Shown here: positions 34,273-43,082 of the stretch, in pieces | Layout of the letters: every line of letters starts with the position of its first letter | How positions within the stretch are numbered: position 1 is the first letter of the stretch | From: Spirochaetota bacterium | Lineage (GTDB): Bacteria; Spirochaetota; UBA4802; JAGODF01 | Assembly: GCA_026419015.1 (NCBI GenBank) | Contig: JAOAAF010000009.1 | Coordinates: 1 to 44,857, forward strand | Direction: 5' to 3' | Length of the DNA: 44,857 nucleotides | The notes under the pieces: model-generated | The model's input: only the letters and a program-made list of their open reading frames with translations | Database searches by the model: none | What the model was told of the DNA's origin: nothing | Program-made: the position numbers and the translations under genes

Positions 34273-35151
34273 ATGGGGCCTCTTGTCGATGAATCAGTAC
34301 TAAAAAAAATAAGAACAATATATCGCACAAAAGGAATGTGTGACGAATTAACAACGCTCGTCCAGCAAACAGTCTATGCCATCCAACAAAAATTCCCTCG
34401 AAACTTTCCATGGCGCATTTCGCCTTCACCATATGAAGTATTTGTCTCTGAAATAATGCTTCAACAAACCCACGCACAACGAGTTGCTGAGATTTATCCC
34501 AAATTTATTCGCGCTTTCCCAAATATCGCTGCTTTAGCGAATGCTGACCTCAAAAACATTTTGCAATTATGGAAAGGTCTCGGTTATAATCGCCGTGCAA
34601 TATATCTTCATAAATCATCTCAAATAATTGTTTCCGAACATGGTGGTGTGATACCAGCAAATCTTACCTCCCTGCGGCGACTGCCGGGTATTGGGAACAC
34701 CACGGCTGCTTCCATATGTGCGTTTGCTTTCAATATGCCAGTAGTTTTTATTGAAACTAATATACGCACAGTTTTTATTTTCTTTTTCTTTGAAAGATCA
34801 TTACGGGTCGATGACCGCACCATTTATCCATTGGTAGAATGTTGCCTCGATCGCAGTTCTCCTTCACGATGGTATAATGCGTTAATGGATGCTGGTCATG
34901 CGTTAAAGCAATCGTGTAAAAGTTTAACGCAGAAAAGCAGCGCATATCGACCACAGCGCACATTCATCGGTTCATGGAGGCAGTTACGCGGAAATGTTCT
35001 GGGTGCAATTATTTCCAACGGTGTTCTTTCTGAACATACACTTGCTGAACTTTTACACAAATCTCCTTTCGAAATACGGCGCTGCCTTTTCGAGTTAGAA
35101 GCAGAAGGATTTCTTATTAAAGATCCCAATGGCAATTATGCGATAAAATAA
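34273..35151 (+). CDS. MutY-like HhH-GPD DNA glycosylase without Fe-S cluster
   Basis: This base-excision repair enzyme of the endonuclease III superfamily has 292 residues. It carries the MutY-type FPWRISPSPYEVFVSEIMLQQT (catalytic Glu), the helix-hairpin-helix LRRLPGIGNTTAASICAFAF and then FIETNIRTVFI where E. coli MutY has the catalytic Asp region LDGNV. The four Cys of the Fe-S cluster are missing: the region holds a single Cys and reads KSSAYRPQRTFIGSWRQLRG. A winged-helix-like tail (LSEHTLAELLHKSPFEIRR) follows. This is a known Fe-S-free branch annotated as A/G-specific adenine glycosylase, though specificity is unproven. Confidence 0.82.
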   Translation: MGPLVDESVLKKIRTIYRTKGMCDELTTLVQQTVYAIQQKFPRNFPWRISPSPYEVFVSEIMLQQTHAQRVAEIYPKFIRAFPNIAALANADLKNILQLWKGLGYNRRAIYLHKSSQIIVSEHGGVIPANLTSLRRLPGIGNTTAASICAFAFNMPVVFIETNIRTVFIFFFFERSLRVDDRTIYPLVECCLDRSSPSRWYNALMDAGHALKQSCKSLTQKSSAYRPQRTFIGSWRQLRGNVLGAIISNGVLSEHTLAELLHKSPFEIRRCLFELEAEGFLIKDPNGNYAIK

Positions 35152-35157
35152 AAAAAT

Positions 35158-36117
35158 CTATATTTTTGAGAGATCAATTTTACCTTTAAGACGCGCACCG
35201 GGTTGCGCTACTACCAATGATGCCGCATAGCTTGCAATCTTACCAGCCTCTTCAATAGGCATTTTGCGCGCAATTCCAAAAAGCAACCCAGCCGCATACA
35301 TATCGCCCGCACCATTTGTATTCGCGACGCGAGCCTTAAACGGTTTTATTTTATGGACCGTATTGTTTGCCTTAATGAGGCTTCCTTCTTCTCCCAATTT
35401 GACCACCGCAATTTCTGTAATAAGATAGATAACATGCAATGCCTCAACCGCATCGTACGCTGTGAAGGCGCGTGCTTCCTCCTCATTGACAAACACAATA
35501 TCTGCAAAATTGCGCACAATTCGTTTAAATTCGCCCAAGTTCCGCTTTATCAACAGAGGATCTGCTAAATCGAGTGATATCTTCACTTGATTTTCCTTCG
35601 CAACATTCATTGCAAAAATCGCTGCATCTTTCATTTCACCTTCTAACAAATAACCTTCGACATGCAAAATCCTGCTGTTTTTTATTTCCTCAACCGGTAC
35701 ATCCTCAGGGCGCAAGTGAACTGCCGCTCCCAAATGAGTTGCGAATGTTCGCTCCGAATCCGGTGTAATAAATGTAATTGCATGCCCTGTGAGCGCACTG
35801 TGACGGCTTATTTTACACACAACACCTTCTTTTTCTGTCTCCGCGATGTAGAAGTCACCTTCAGGATCAGATCCTACTTTACCGATGAATGCACTTTTTC
35901 CACCCAAATTTGTCACACCTGCCATCGCATTTGCGGCACTGCCCCCTGGCGTGACTATTATCTCTTTTCCTTTCATCATTTCTCGAATGTTCCTGCTCGT
36001 CTGTTCATCGATCAGTTGCATCGTTCCTTTTTTCAGTTTTAATTGCTCAAGGAACGAATAATCCACTTCACAGGTAAGATCTAAAAGCGCCGAACCTATC
36101 CCGATCACATCGTACAC
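35158..36117 (-). CDS. PfkB-family carbohydrate or nucleoside kinase
   Basis: This 319-residue ribokinase-like kinase resembles adenosine-kinase-type members: DVIGIGSALLDLTCEV, PGGSAANAMAGVTNLGGKSAF (signature 1), and NTNGAGDMYAAGLLFG (signature 2), with the catalytic base Asp of GAGD. The first residue of signature 2 is Asn where Asp is usual, which is tolerated in some members. Sugar or nucleoside substrate cannot be told. It starts at GTG 36117 with AAGGAGG 6 bases upstream and converges on the MutY-like gene with 6 bases between stops. Confidence 0.88.
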   Translation of the reverse strand: MYDVIGIGSALLDLTCEVDYSFLEQLKLKKGTMQLIDEQTSRNIREMMKGKEIIVTPGGSAANAMAGVTNLGGKSAFIGKVGSDPEGDFYIAETEKEGVVCKISRHSALTGHAITFITPDSERTFATHLGAAVHLRPEDVPVEEIKNSRILHVEGYLLEGEMKDAAIFAMNVAKENQVKISLDLADPLLIKRNLGEFKRIVRNFADIVFVNEEEARAFTAYDAVEALHVIYLITEIAVVKLGEEGSLIKANNTVHKIKPFKARVANTNGAGDMYAAGLLFGIARKMPIEEAGKIASYAASLVVAQPGARLKGKIDLSKI

Positions 36118-36335
36118 ACATATCCTCCTTACTCATCGAATAAAATGAATGCATGTGGTCATACTTTTGTTACTAATTTTTTCGGCAAGTTTTTTATCTG
36201 TTACTTTTTCGCACCTCCCCGTATAGCATTTAATGCACATCCACCAATGTAATTCTTACAATTATCTTTCCGAAATCGTAGAAATTGCTTGCCATATTAA
36301 TCCCTTCTATGCATCCTATTGTAAAAGGAGGCATT

Positions 36336-36917
36336 ATGATACAGCGAATAGACCATATTTCGATTGCAGTGCGCGATTATGAAAAAGCGAGACAATTCTT
36401 TCAAGACATACTCGGCGCAATTCCTGGAGCTGGTGCCCAAGACGATACATTGAATTTCTTTTGGAAAATATTTTCGCTTGGCGATTTAAGTAGAATAGAG
36501 CTCATTACTCCAACAAGTAAAGGAAGTTTTTTAGAGGGATTTTTAAAAAATCGCAATGGCGGTGTACACCACATTACAATACAAGTTTCTAACATTAAAG
36601 CAGCTCAGGACAAATTAAACGAAGTAGGAATTCCCTTCTTCGGATATCACGAATATTCCGGCGGGGTATGGAAAGAAATTTTCATTCACCCGAAAGATGC
36701 CTTTGGTGTCCTCATTCAACTTGCTGAATTCAATGCTGACGATTGGCTCGCGCATGAATTGCGATTTCACGGCACGGAAAAGTATTGCATCTCATCAACG
36801 AACGATTCAATTATGATCTCATTCCCTCATCCTGGGGGTGGGACTTTTTCAGTAACTCTTTCAAAAAGCGATGCAAGAAAATTATGTGATGACATTAATG
36901 CTCGCATTTCGCGATAA
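36336..36917 (+). CDS. VOC-family protein, methylmalonyl-CoA epimerase-like
   Basis: The 193-residue protein starts at ATG 36336 behind AAGGAGG. The vicinal oxygen chelate fold has metal ligands likely at DHISIAV (His), RIELITP (Glu), GVHHITIQV (His) and a final acidic or Gln site near FGVLIQLAEF. The first 130 residues look like methylmalonyl-CoA epimerase; an extra C-terminal region of about 60 residues is unlike that enzyme. No mutase gene is nearby, so the substrate is uncertain. Confidence 0.78.
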   Translation: MIQRIDHISIAVRDYEKARQFFQDILGAIPGAGAQDDTLNFFWKIFSLGDLSRIELITPTSKGSFLEGFLKNRNGGVHHITIQVSNIKAAQDKLNEVGIPFFGYHEYSGGVWKEIFIHPKDAFGVLIQLAEFNADDWLAHELRFHGTEKYCISSTNDSIMISFPHPGGGTFSVTLSKSDARKLCDDINARISR

Positions 36918-36931
36918 AAGGGGTGTTAAAG

Positions 36932-37402
36932 ATGAAACGTTCATTTCTAACATGTATTTTTTTCACGATCATAACCTCTGTTGCAACCTCCTCGGGCGCA
37001 GCGCCAAAAGTGGGGATTGGGGCAATCTTGGGCGATCCATCGGGATTTACCGCAAAACTATTATTAAACAACACCGATGCGCTCTGTTTTGGCATTGGGC
37101 CAAGCGGTAGCGATGGTTTTTACCTGTATCTCGATTATCTTCGGCATTTCCGCGGTGTTTTTCCCCTTAACGAACTCTCTCTCTATCTCGGCGCTGGAGC
37201 TGGCTTGCACCATCACGATGAAAAGACAAAACATCACGAGGAAGATGAAGTAAGCCTTGAAGCTCGTCTGCCTGTGGGAATTTCCTATATGTTTCACAAG
37301 GTACCAGTTGAAGTTTTTTTAGAGTTGGCACCTGCTCTCGAAATAATACCTGATATCGATTTTGACATTAGAGGCGGAATAGGCGCACGCTACTTTTTCT
37401 AA
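36932..37402 (+). CDS. Putative outer-membrane beta-barrel protein, unknown
   Basis: This 156-residue protein has a signal peptide (KRSFLTCIFFTIITSVATSSGA) and mature glycine- and aromatic-rich strands ending GGIGARYFF, the terminal aromatic typical of outer-membrane barrels. A His-rich loop (HHHDEKTKHH, about residues 88-98) may bind metal. ATG 36932 has AAGGGG 8 bases upstream. It follows the VOC gene by 14 bases and may be co-transcribed; it converges with the next gene, 2 bases away. Confidence 0.7.
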   Translation: MKRSFLTCIFFTIITSVATSSGAAPKVGIGAILGDPSGFTAKLLLNNTDALCFGIGPSGSDGFYLYLDYLRHFRGVFPLNELSLYLGAGAGLHHHDEKTKHHEEDEVSLEARLPVGISYMFHKVPVEVFLELAPALEIIPDIDFDIRGGIGARYFF

Positions 37403-37404
37403 AT

Positions 37405-37665
37405 TTATCGTGTAATCTTATTTTTAAACTCGTTTATCATTTCAACCATAATTGCAATGTGTTCTGCTAATAATTCCACTGCGAGTGCTGGATCATTTGC
37501 CTCAACCAGCGTTGCATATAAATCGGCCACCGATTTGCGAAGTGCCTGATCCTTTTCAATAATTGCCTTCATCCCTTCAGTGGCATTTGCTGTTTTCCCA
37601 CTTTTGTTTTGTATGCTATTAAGCACCCGGCGGTGCACTTTGCGAATAATATCGTTGGGATCCAT
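37405..37665 (-). CDS. Small helical protein, unknown
   Basis: This 86-residue protein, predicted helical, has no signal and no recognised family (DPNDIIRKVHRRVLNSIQNK ... LYATLVEANDPALAVELLAE). It lies 20 bases after the larger exported protein gene on the same strand. The ribosome site is weak. It is kept because the frame fits the operon spacing and the sequence is protein-like. Confidence 0.55.
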   Translation of the reverse strand: MDPNDIIRKVHRRVLNSIQNKSGKTANATEGMKAIIEKDQALRKSVADLYATLVEANDPALAVELLAEHIAIMVEMINEFKNKITR

Positions 37666-37685
37666 TGACTACCGCAATGCAATGG

Positions 37686-38843
37686 TTATTTTGCAGTGCT
37701 TTCCTCCTTCTTTTCGTTTTGTGTGCCGCTTTTTATTTTTTTCACATCTTCTTCAATCATCTCTCTTTTTAAATCTCCAACGACGCGAATGTGCGGGATA
37801 AGTTCATCGAGCAAAGTTCTGTTACCTTCCTCACCTTCTGTTAAACTCTTTTGGATATCGAAGACCCTCGCATAATTATCAAAATGATGAACAAAATAGC
37901 TATTGTAATCTATCTCACCGCTCTGTTTGCTCATTACTTTGAGCGTTGACAGAATTAATTTAAAATTAAAATCCTTTACATACTCTCGAATTACCTCTTC
38001 AGCCCTCTCGAACTCTGAATACAATAAATGCTTTGCGACGATATTTTCTTTCCGATGCCGTACCCGTCGATCCACATTGCTTTCCACAGATTCTTCTTTT
38101 GAGGTATTCTGTGCAGTTTGAGCGCTCAAATTGTTTTTCTCCCACTGTTCTATTTGTTCATGATCTTTCTTCATTTCATCAATTATTTCCTTATCGCCCT
38201 TTTTAGCAAAACGCGTATAAAACTTATTTCCCCGCTTGTTTTCCTCTTCCAAAAGATTGTAAAAAATATCTCTTTTCGTTTTATTATCCCGACTTTCATA
38301 GAGCGCCAAAAAACCATACCGCTTTGCACGGCGAGCCATCTTAATGCCTTCTATGTATCTGAAAATTTTGTACGAATAAAGTTTTGGATTTGAAGCATCG
38401 GCAATGGTTTGAAAATTTCGCCCTACCGCTCTGTCGCGATATCCTAGCGTAAGGTACAATCGAGCCCGCGCATTCTTCGATTTGATTATCTCCGGTGCAA
38501 TCTTATCCAAAATCGACTTTGAATCTTCAAGATAAATTTTTTCTATCACTTCCGCACAAAGATTTACATGGTTGCGTTGCGATTCGCGGACATGGTAAAA
38601 GGCATTCTTATAATCTGACTGCAAATAACCTACCTGGCCATTAAAATGATATTGGTAAATAGTTTTAAATTTTTCATTAATATTTTCAATCCGACCTTTC
38701 CCAAAATTTGTCGTGCAAATATTCATAAACTCAATAAACTCGCGATTTTCCCCCAAAATGCGTTCTGTCGTCGTTTGATCGGAAAAAGGAAATGCCGATG
38801 TAGAAATAATAATCAAAAATACAAAAATAAATATTACGCGCAC
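37686..38843 (-). CDS. Exported helical protein, unknown
   Basis: This 385-residue protein has a signal peptide (RVIFIFVFLIIISTSAFPF). The mature part is basic and mostly helical, with repeats of tyrosine- and arginine-rich segments (ARLYLTLGYRDRAVGRN, YKIFRYIEGIKMARRAKRYG) suggestive of TPR-like packing, then a charged linker and a C-terminal coiled region. The start is GTG 38843 with AAGGGGG 7 bases upstream. No family is recognised; probably periplasmic, and first in a pair with the next small gene. Confidence 0.72.
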   Translation of the reverse strand: MRVIFIFVFLIIISTSAFPFSDQTTTERILGENREFIEFMNICTTNFGKGRIENINEKFKTIYQYHFNGQVGYLQSDYKNAFYHVRESQRNHVNLCAEVIEKIYLEDSKSILDKIAPEIIKSKNARARLYLTLGYRDRAVGRNFQTIADASNPKLYSYKIFRYIEGIKMARRAKRYGFLALYESRDNKTKRDIFYNLLEEENKRGNKFYTRFAKKGDKEIIDEMKKDHEQIEQWEKNNLSAQTAQNTSKEESVESNVDRRVRHRKENIVAKHLLYSEFERAEEVIREYVKDFNFKLILSTLKVMSKQSGEIDYNSYFVHHFDNYARVFDIQKSLTEGEEGNRTLLDELIPHIRVVGDLKREMIEEDVKKIKSGTQNEKKEESTAK

Positions 38844-38962
38844 GGATTGCCCCCTTCACTATGATATGTATACCGCAATGCTCTCCTATTCTCTCTTATC
38901 GGCAGACCGGTGCATTTCGCTTGACCATTTCATCGCTCCCCCAATTAAACCCCCACCATTAC

Positions 38963-39472
38963 TCATTCCACACTGATTTCTTCTTCCGCAAAAGGTTTTC
39001 CATCTAAAAACGCTTTTACCAAATATTTTCCTTTCTTTTTGAAATAATCTACCGGAATAAATGTTGTCAATTTAGTAAAATCTTTATCGATATCAAAGCT
39101 TATTTGCTTGACACTACCTGTTTTATCCTCATCAATTTTTGCAATTTCCAACACAACATGAGTTGCATTTAGTTCCTTCCCATTTCGGCGATTTATTAAA
39201 AAAAATATTTTACCTCCCAACGCAAATGTTTTTTGGGATTCAATATCTTGTTCCAAATTTTGCACTTCGTAATCGGTGAGCACAAAGCGAACTTTCGCAC
39301 GCGGTACCGATACCACAAGGATATAAACTAAAAATAACGCTAATACGACTGCTAACGCAATCCCACCTTTTACGGCAATACTTCGCGTATCTACCCCTCG
39401 AATACTCTTCAATGTCGAGGACACATCCTTTTCTTTCGGTCGATTGTTGTTTCCAAATCGTTCTTCAACCAT
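38963..39472 (-). CDS. Membrane-anchored protein, unknown
   Basis: GGGAGGAG just before ATG 39472 sets the start. The 169-residue protein has a charged cytoplasmic N-terminus (about 1-35), one membrane helix (IALAVVLALFLVYILVVSV) and a periplasmic beta-sandwich-like domain with two strand pairs ending FLDGKPFAEEEISVE. Function unknown. It lies 119 bases upstream of the exported helical protein on the same strand. Confidence 0.7.
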   Translation of the reverse strand: MVEERFGNNNRPKEKDVSSTLKSIRGVDTRSIAVKGGIALAVVLALFLVYILVVSVPRAKVRFVLTDYEVQNLEQDIESQKTFALGGKIFFLINRRNGKELNATHVVLEIAKIDEDKTGSVKQISFDIDKDFTKLTTFIPVDYFKKKGKYLVKAFLDGKPFAEEEISVE

Positions 39473-40081
39473 ATACTCCTCCCAAAATACATCATTAAGA
39501 AAGGCATGTATCAATGTATGCGACTCCATTTAAAGCGCAAAGAAAAATTTTCCCGCTAAAATATACCACCCTACATAACATTGAAAAGTTTCACTACTCA
39601 AATCCATCACCTTTCACCATTATATATCGTCATGTTATTTACACCGACTAATAAAATATTATAACATTCTTATAAATTATCGCGATCAATATCTAACAAT
39701 ACATTAACATTCAAAACAAAATGAATATTTTTTTATTTTTTGATATTTATAGTATTAACTTACGCGACAATCGTCAATAAAATATTTAAAATTCAATAAT
39801 TTCCTCATTAGGTCCTTATCAATCCATCAAAACGCGAAATTGTACATTGCCATCATGCTTAAAAAACGTCCTGTTTAATTATCGCTTTATGGAAAAATAA
39901 GAAGTTCTCACATCTTTTACTAAAATTATTCTTGAAAAATAACATTAGAAAATTATCATACGCAACAAAAAGGAAGTGTTGTTTACAATTATATGCACTT
40001 TCTATTTAATTTTATTTAACATTAATTTATAAAAATTCCGACGTAATAACTATAATTTAGAAAAGTTTGCAAGGGTAAATC
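39473..40081. other. AT-rich intergenic region before the membrane protein gene
   Basis: About 610 bases, very AT-rich, with no supported gene or terminator. TATAAT at 40051-40056 is a likely -10 for the gene at 40082, giving a leader of about 20 bases. Confidence 0.55.
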
Positions 40082-41038
40082 GTGGAAGAGAGCATTTTTA
40101 TCCTCAAAGGGCGTTTCAAATCCAATTCTCTTGGATTATATGGTTTACTTCTGCTAATTTTCAATCGAAATCATGATCTGGAAAGTTACAATGCAGTGGT
40201 TTCAACTTATTCCAACCTTTACGATTTAGAACCCCATGCTGGATGGGAAAAATTTGAAGAGACAATACTCGATGTTAAGTGGAAAGGCAGTTACAATTCG
40301 AGCATGACGGCAGCGCTGATGGATAATTTTAAAGCAATCGCTTCTGATGAAAAGCTAAAATCTCAACTATATGAATACATCACCAATTACGATTACGACA
40401 ACACAGAAGTAACGATTTACGATAGCGTTAACAGGATTTTACACGATAAAAACCTCATTCTGGAAATTGGCATTCAGGAAATTACAACTGAAGAATTTAT
40501 AGAAACAAAAGAAAAAAGAGCAAAACCAACGCAAACAACTACTGAAAAAAGTCCCATCGAAGATGGTTCGGTGATTTTACCAATAGAACCAATTCTTTCT
40601 CCTGTAAAAGGCAAACCGCTTTACGAATTAAAAGTAGGAGACAAAATTATCGCTCGTCTAATCCCAAACTCTGATAGGGCAAATTATTTTATTGATCTTT
40701 TAAACCTTCGTCTTGAAGGTAGCATTAAACCAATCCCTTGCGAAATTATCGATATTAAATCTGGCGGTAAAAACGCTCCTATTGAAATTCTTACAATTAT
40801 TGGTCCTGGCATATATGGAAAATGTACCGAAACAGAAAAACAGGTTAAACTGCGCATGTACGACCCACTCGTCGATGGACCTCAAGTAACAAAACCCCAA
40901 CCTGGAAAAATTACCCAGCGGAAGAATGAAGAGAAACCACCTCACGTTGGGATGCCAAAATCCACATATTTGCTGATTGCACTTTTCGTGATAATTTTAA
41001 TTATTTTCCTGCTTTTGCTCTACATTAGCTTTACGTAA
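40082..41038 (+). CDS. Tail-anchored membrane protein, unknown
   Basis: This 318-residue protein starts at GTG 40082 with AAGGG 6 bases upstream. It has no signal peptide. A helical N-terminal half (about 1-150) is followed by a Thr/Pro/Glu-rich linker and a beta-rich domain (about 175-260: LYELKVGDKIIARLIPN ... IKSGGKNAPIEILTIIGPGI). A single hydrophobic helix closes the protein (TYLLIALFVIILIIFLLLLY). This topology puts the bulk in the cytoplasm, tail-anchored to the inner membrane. No family recognised. Confidence 0.7.
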   Translation: MEESIFILKGRFKSNSLGLYGLLLLIFNRNHDLESYNAVVSTYSNLYDLEPHAGWEKFEETILDVKWKGSYNSSMTAALMDNFKAIASDEKLKSQLYEYITNYDYDNTEVTIYDSVNRILHDKNLILEIGIQEITTEEFIETKEKRAKPTQTTTEKSPIEDGSVILPIEPILSPVKGKPLYELKVGDKIIARLIPNSDRANYFIDLLNLRLEGSIKPIPCEIIDIKSGGKNAPIEILTIIGPGIYGKCTETEKQVKLRMYDPLVDGPQVTKPQPGKITQRKNEEKPPHVGMPKSTYLLIALFVIILIIFLLLLYISFT

Positions 41039-41197
41039 CATCAGCGTTTATACTGAAAGTGCGTGAAAATTATCTTTTCAGTTGGCAAATTTATTATTTT
41101 CTTAAAAAAACATTGACACATCGTGCATGCTTTATTTTTATAAAACTCAATCATAAAGTTACCGATAATAGAAGCAAGCCGAAAAAGGAGGTATATC

Positions 41198-41326
41198 ATG
41201 TTTTATCTCCTGCTACGTTTGCTTCATGAGGAAATGGAAAGCGGAAGGATTACACCAGAAGAATATCGTGCCGCTGTTGAAAAAGTCGCTAAATTACATG
41301 GTATTAGGCGAAACGGTTTGCGGTAA
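41198..41326 (+). CDS. 42-residue SHOCT-like small protein
   Basis: AAGGAGG lies 6 bases before ATG 41198, and the frame ends at TAA 41326, two bases before the glutamine-synthetase-like start. The product reads MFYLLLRLLHEEMESG then RITPEEYRAAVEKVAKLHG and ends RRNGLR. The core resembles the short C-terminal SHOCT motif (L-x-x-L-x-x-G-x-I-T-x-x-E-Y/F) seen at the end of membrane or oligomerising proteins. Close coupling suggests it is made together with the next protein and may bind it. Confidence 0.7.
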   Translation: MFYLLLRLLHEEMESGRITPEEYRAAVEKVAKLHGIRRNGLR

Positions 41327-41328
41327 AT

Positions 41329-42654
41329 ATGTCTGACGATAAAGAATTCGTTTTAAAACTTGCACACGCCAATGGTGTAAAATTTATTCGCCTTTGGTTT
41401 ACCGATATTTTAGGCTTTCTAAAAAGTTTTGCGATTACTATTGACGAATTAGAAGATTCCCTCACTGAAGGCGTTCGCTTTGACTGCTCAACCGTTTTAG
41501 GGAAAATATCCCACGATGAATTTGAAGGAATTGCCCTGCCCGATCCTACAACTTTTAAAATTCTCCCATGGCGCCCCAAAGAAGACGCCGTCGCAAGAAT
41601 GTTTTGCGACCTTTACACCACCGATATGACACCTTTTGTTGCCGATTCGCGACATGTATTAAAAAGAAATTTACAAAAGCTTGCTCACAAGGGATATACA
41701 TTCTATACTGGTGCCGAAATTGAGTTTTTCTTTTTCAAAAACAACAACACACCCGAAATCATCGATCGCGGAGGCTATTACGACCTCATTCCTTTAGATC
41801 TGGCAACCGATTACCGTCGCCAAATTGTCTTAACGCTCGAAAATATTGGTATTGGCGTAATATCTTCCCATCATGAAGGTGCGTTCAGCCAACATGAAAT
41901 AGATCTCCGCCACGAAGATGCGCTCACCACTGCTGATAATATCATGACATTTAAACTCATTGCCAAAGAAATAGCTCATCGCAATGGGATCTATGCGTCT
42001 TTTATGCCAAAACCCATCGCAGGGCAAAATGGCTCGGGAATGCATATTCATCTTTCTATTTTTAAAGAAGATACGAACATTTTTTATTCAGCAGAAAATC
42101 AGTTCAATCTTTCTCGAGAAGCACAGCACTTTATTGCAGGCCTTTTGCACCATTGCAGTGAATTTTTTCTATTAACAAACCAGTGGATTAATTCTTACAA
42201 AAGACTTGTTCCAGGCTATGATGCACCTACCCATATTTCATGGGGACATGGCGATTACACTACGTTAATTCGCGTTCCAAAATGTCGAAAAGAAAAGCCA
42301 CGCTCAACGCGCATCGAGTTAAAAAATCCCGATTCCGCTATCAATCCCTACCTTGTATTTGCCGCAGTTCTCGCAAGTGGGATGAAAGGCATTGAGGAAC
42401 AATACGAACTCCCTGCTCCCATTAACCTTGAACAGAAACCAATATCAAAAAAAGATATATTGCGCATGGGATTACAACCAATTCCAAGCTCTTTAGAAGA
42501 ATCGTTGCAAAACTTTGAAAAAAGCTCTCTTATGCGAGAAACCCTTGGCGATTATATTGTCAACATGATTGTCGAAAACAAGTTAGCCGAAATCCACAAA
42601 TACAACTACTATATCACCGATTATGAAATTAATGAATATTTCCCATATCTCTAA
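41329..42654 (+). CDS. Glutamine-synthetase-like ligase with altered active site
   Basis: A 441-residue class I glutamine-synthetase fold: beta-grasp (WFTDILGFLKS), metal sites GAEIEFF and EGAFSQHEIDLR, and GSGMHIHLS. Compared with E. coli GlnA, three catalytic residues differ: Glu327 is Asp (PGYDAP, residue 298), Arg339 is Tyr (GDYTTLIRVP, residue 310) and Arg359 is Lys (IELKNPD, residue 332). These residues handle ammonia, phosphate transfer and glutamate binding. It may therefore join a different amine to glutamate or another acid. Gamma-glutamyl polyamine-type or dead enzyme are both possible. The fold assignment is secure; canonical GlnA activity is not. Confidence 0.85.
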   Translation: MSDDKEFVLKLAHANGVKFIRLWFTDILGFLKSFAITIDELEDSLTEGVRFDCSTVLGKISHDEFEGIALPDPTTFKILPWRPKEDAVARMFCDLYTTDMTPFVADSRHVLKRNLQKLAHKGYTFYTGAEIEFFFFKNNNTPEIIDRGGYYDLIPLDLATDYRRQIVLTLENIGIGVISSHHEGAFSQHEIDLRHEDALTTADNIMTFKLIAKEIAHRNGIYASFMPKPIAGQNGSGMHIHLSIFKEDTNIFYSAENQFNLSREAQHFIAGLLHHCSEFFLLTNQWINSYKRLVPGYDAPTHISWGHGDYTTLIRVPKCRKEKPRSTRIELKNPDSAINPYLVFAAVLASGMKGIEEQYELPAPINLEQKPISKKDILRMGLQPIPSSLEESLQNFEKSSLMRETLGDYIVNMIVENKLAEIHKYNYYITDYEINEYFPYL

Positions 42655-42724
42655 TTCCAATAAAAAGAACTTTTCAAAGCGCATTTAATTATGATGCCTT
42701 TTCGAAAACATTGCATTGCCAATC

Positions 42725-43063
42725 ATGGAAATTAAAACGAAAAAAATCACCGACAAAATTTACACCATAAAACTTTCGGGGAAATTCACTATTGAAGACG
42801 TGTGCGAGTTTGAGCTGTCCATAAATAAGCTCATTGAGGAATGGCCAGAAAGCATCGCTGTAAATATGGAAGATGTTGAGTATATCGATTCATCAGGTAT
42901 TGGAGCACTCATAAAAGCAACGAATCTCGCAAAAGGGAATAATATCAATCTCGTCATTACAAATATAAATAACGACATCCTTCAAATTTTGAAATTCGCT
43001 TACTTAGATCGCTTTTTTAAAATTATCGATCACAACGAATTTTTAAAAGAATCCTTAAAATAG
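42725..43063 (+). CDS. STAS-domain anti-sigma factor antagonist-like protein
   Basis: This 112-residue single STAS domain of the SpoIIAA/RsbV type has beta strands around the phosphorylatable Ser in VEYIDSSGIGALIKA. Such proteins bind anti-sigma kinases and switch partners. No kinase or sigma factor is adjacent. The start is ATG 42725; TTG 42716 is in frame but neither has a clear ribosome site. It follows the glutamine-synthetase-like gene and converges on ribE. Confidence 0.85.
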   Translation: MEIKTKKITDKIYTIKLSGKFTIEDVCEFELSINKLIEEWPESIAVNMEDVEYIDSSGIGALIKATNLAKGNNINLVITNINNDILQILKFAYLDRFFKIIDHNEFLKESLK

Positions 43064-43082
43064 CTCCCATACCCTAAATCCG

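Noticed and set aside
35158-36117. Asn in place of Asp in PfkB signature 2 as a sign of inactivity
   Set aside because: The catalytic base Asp of GAGD is present and the variation occurs in active members.
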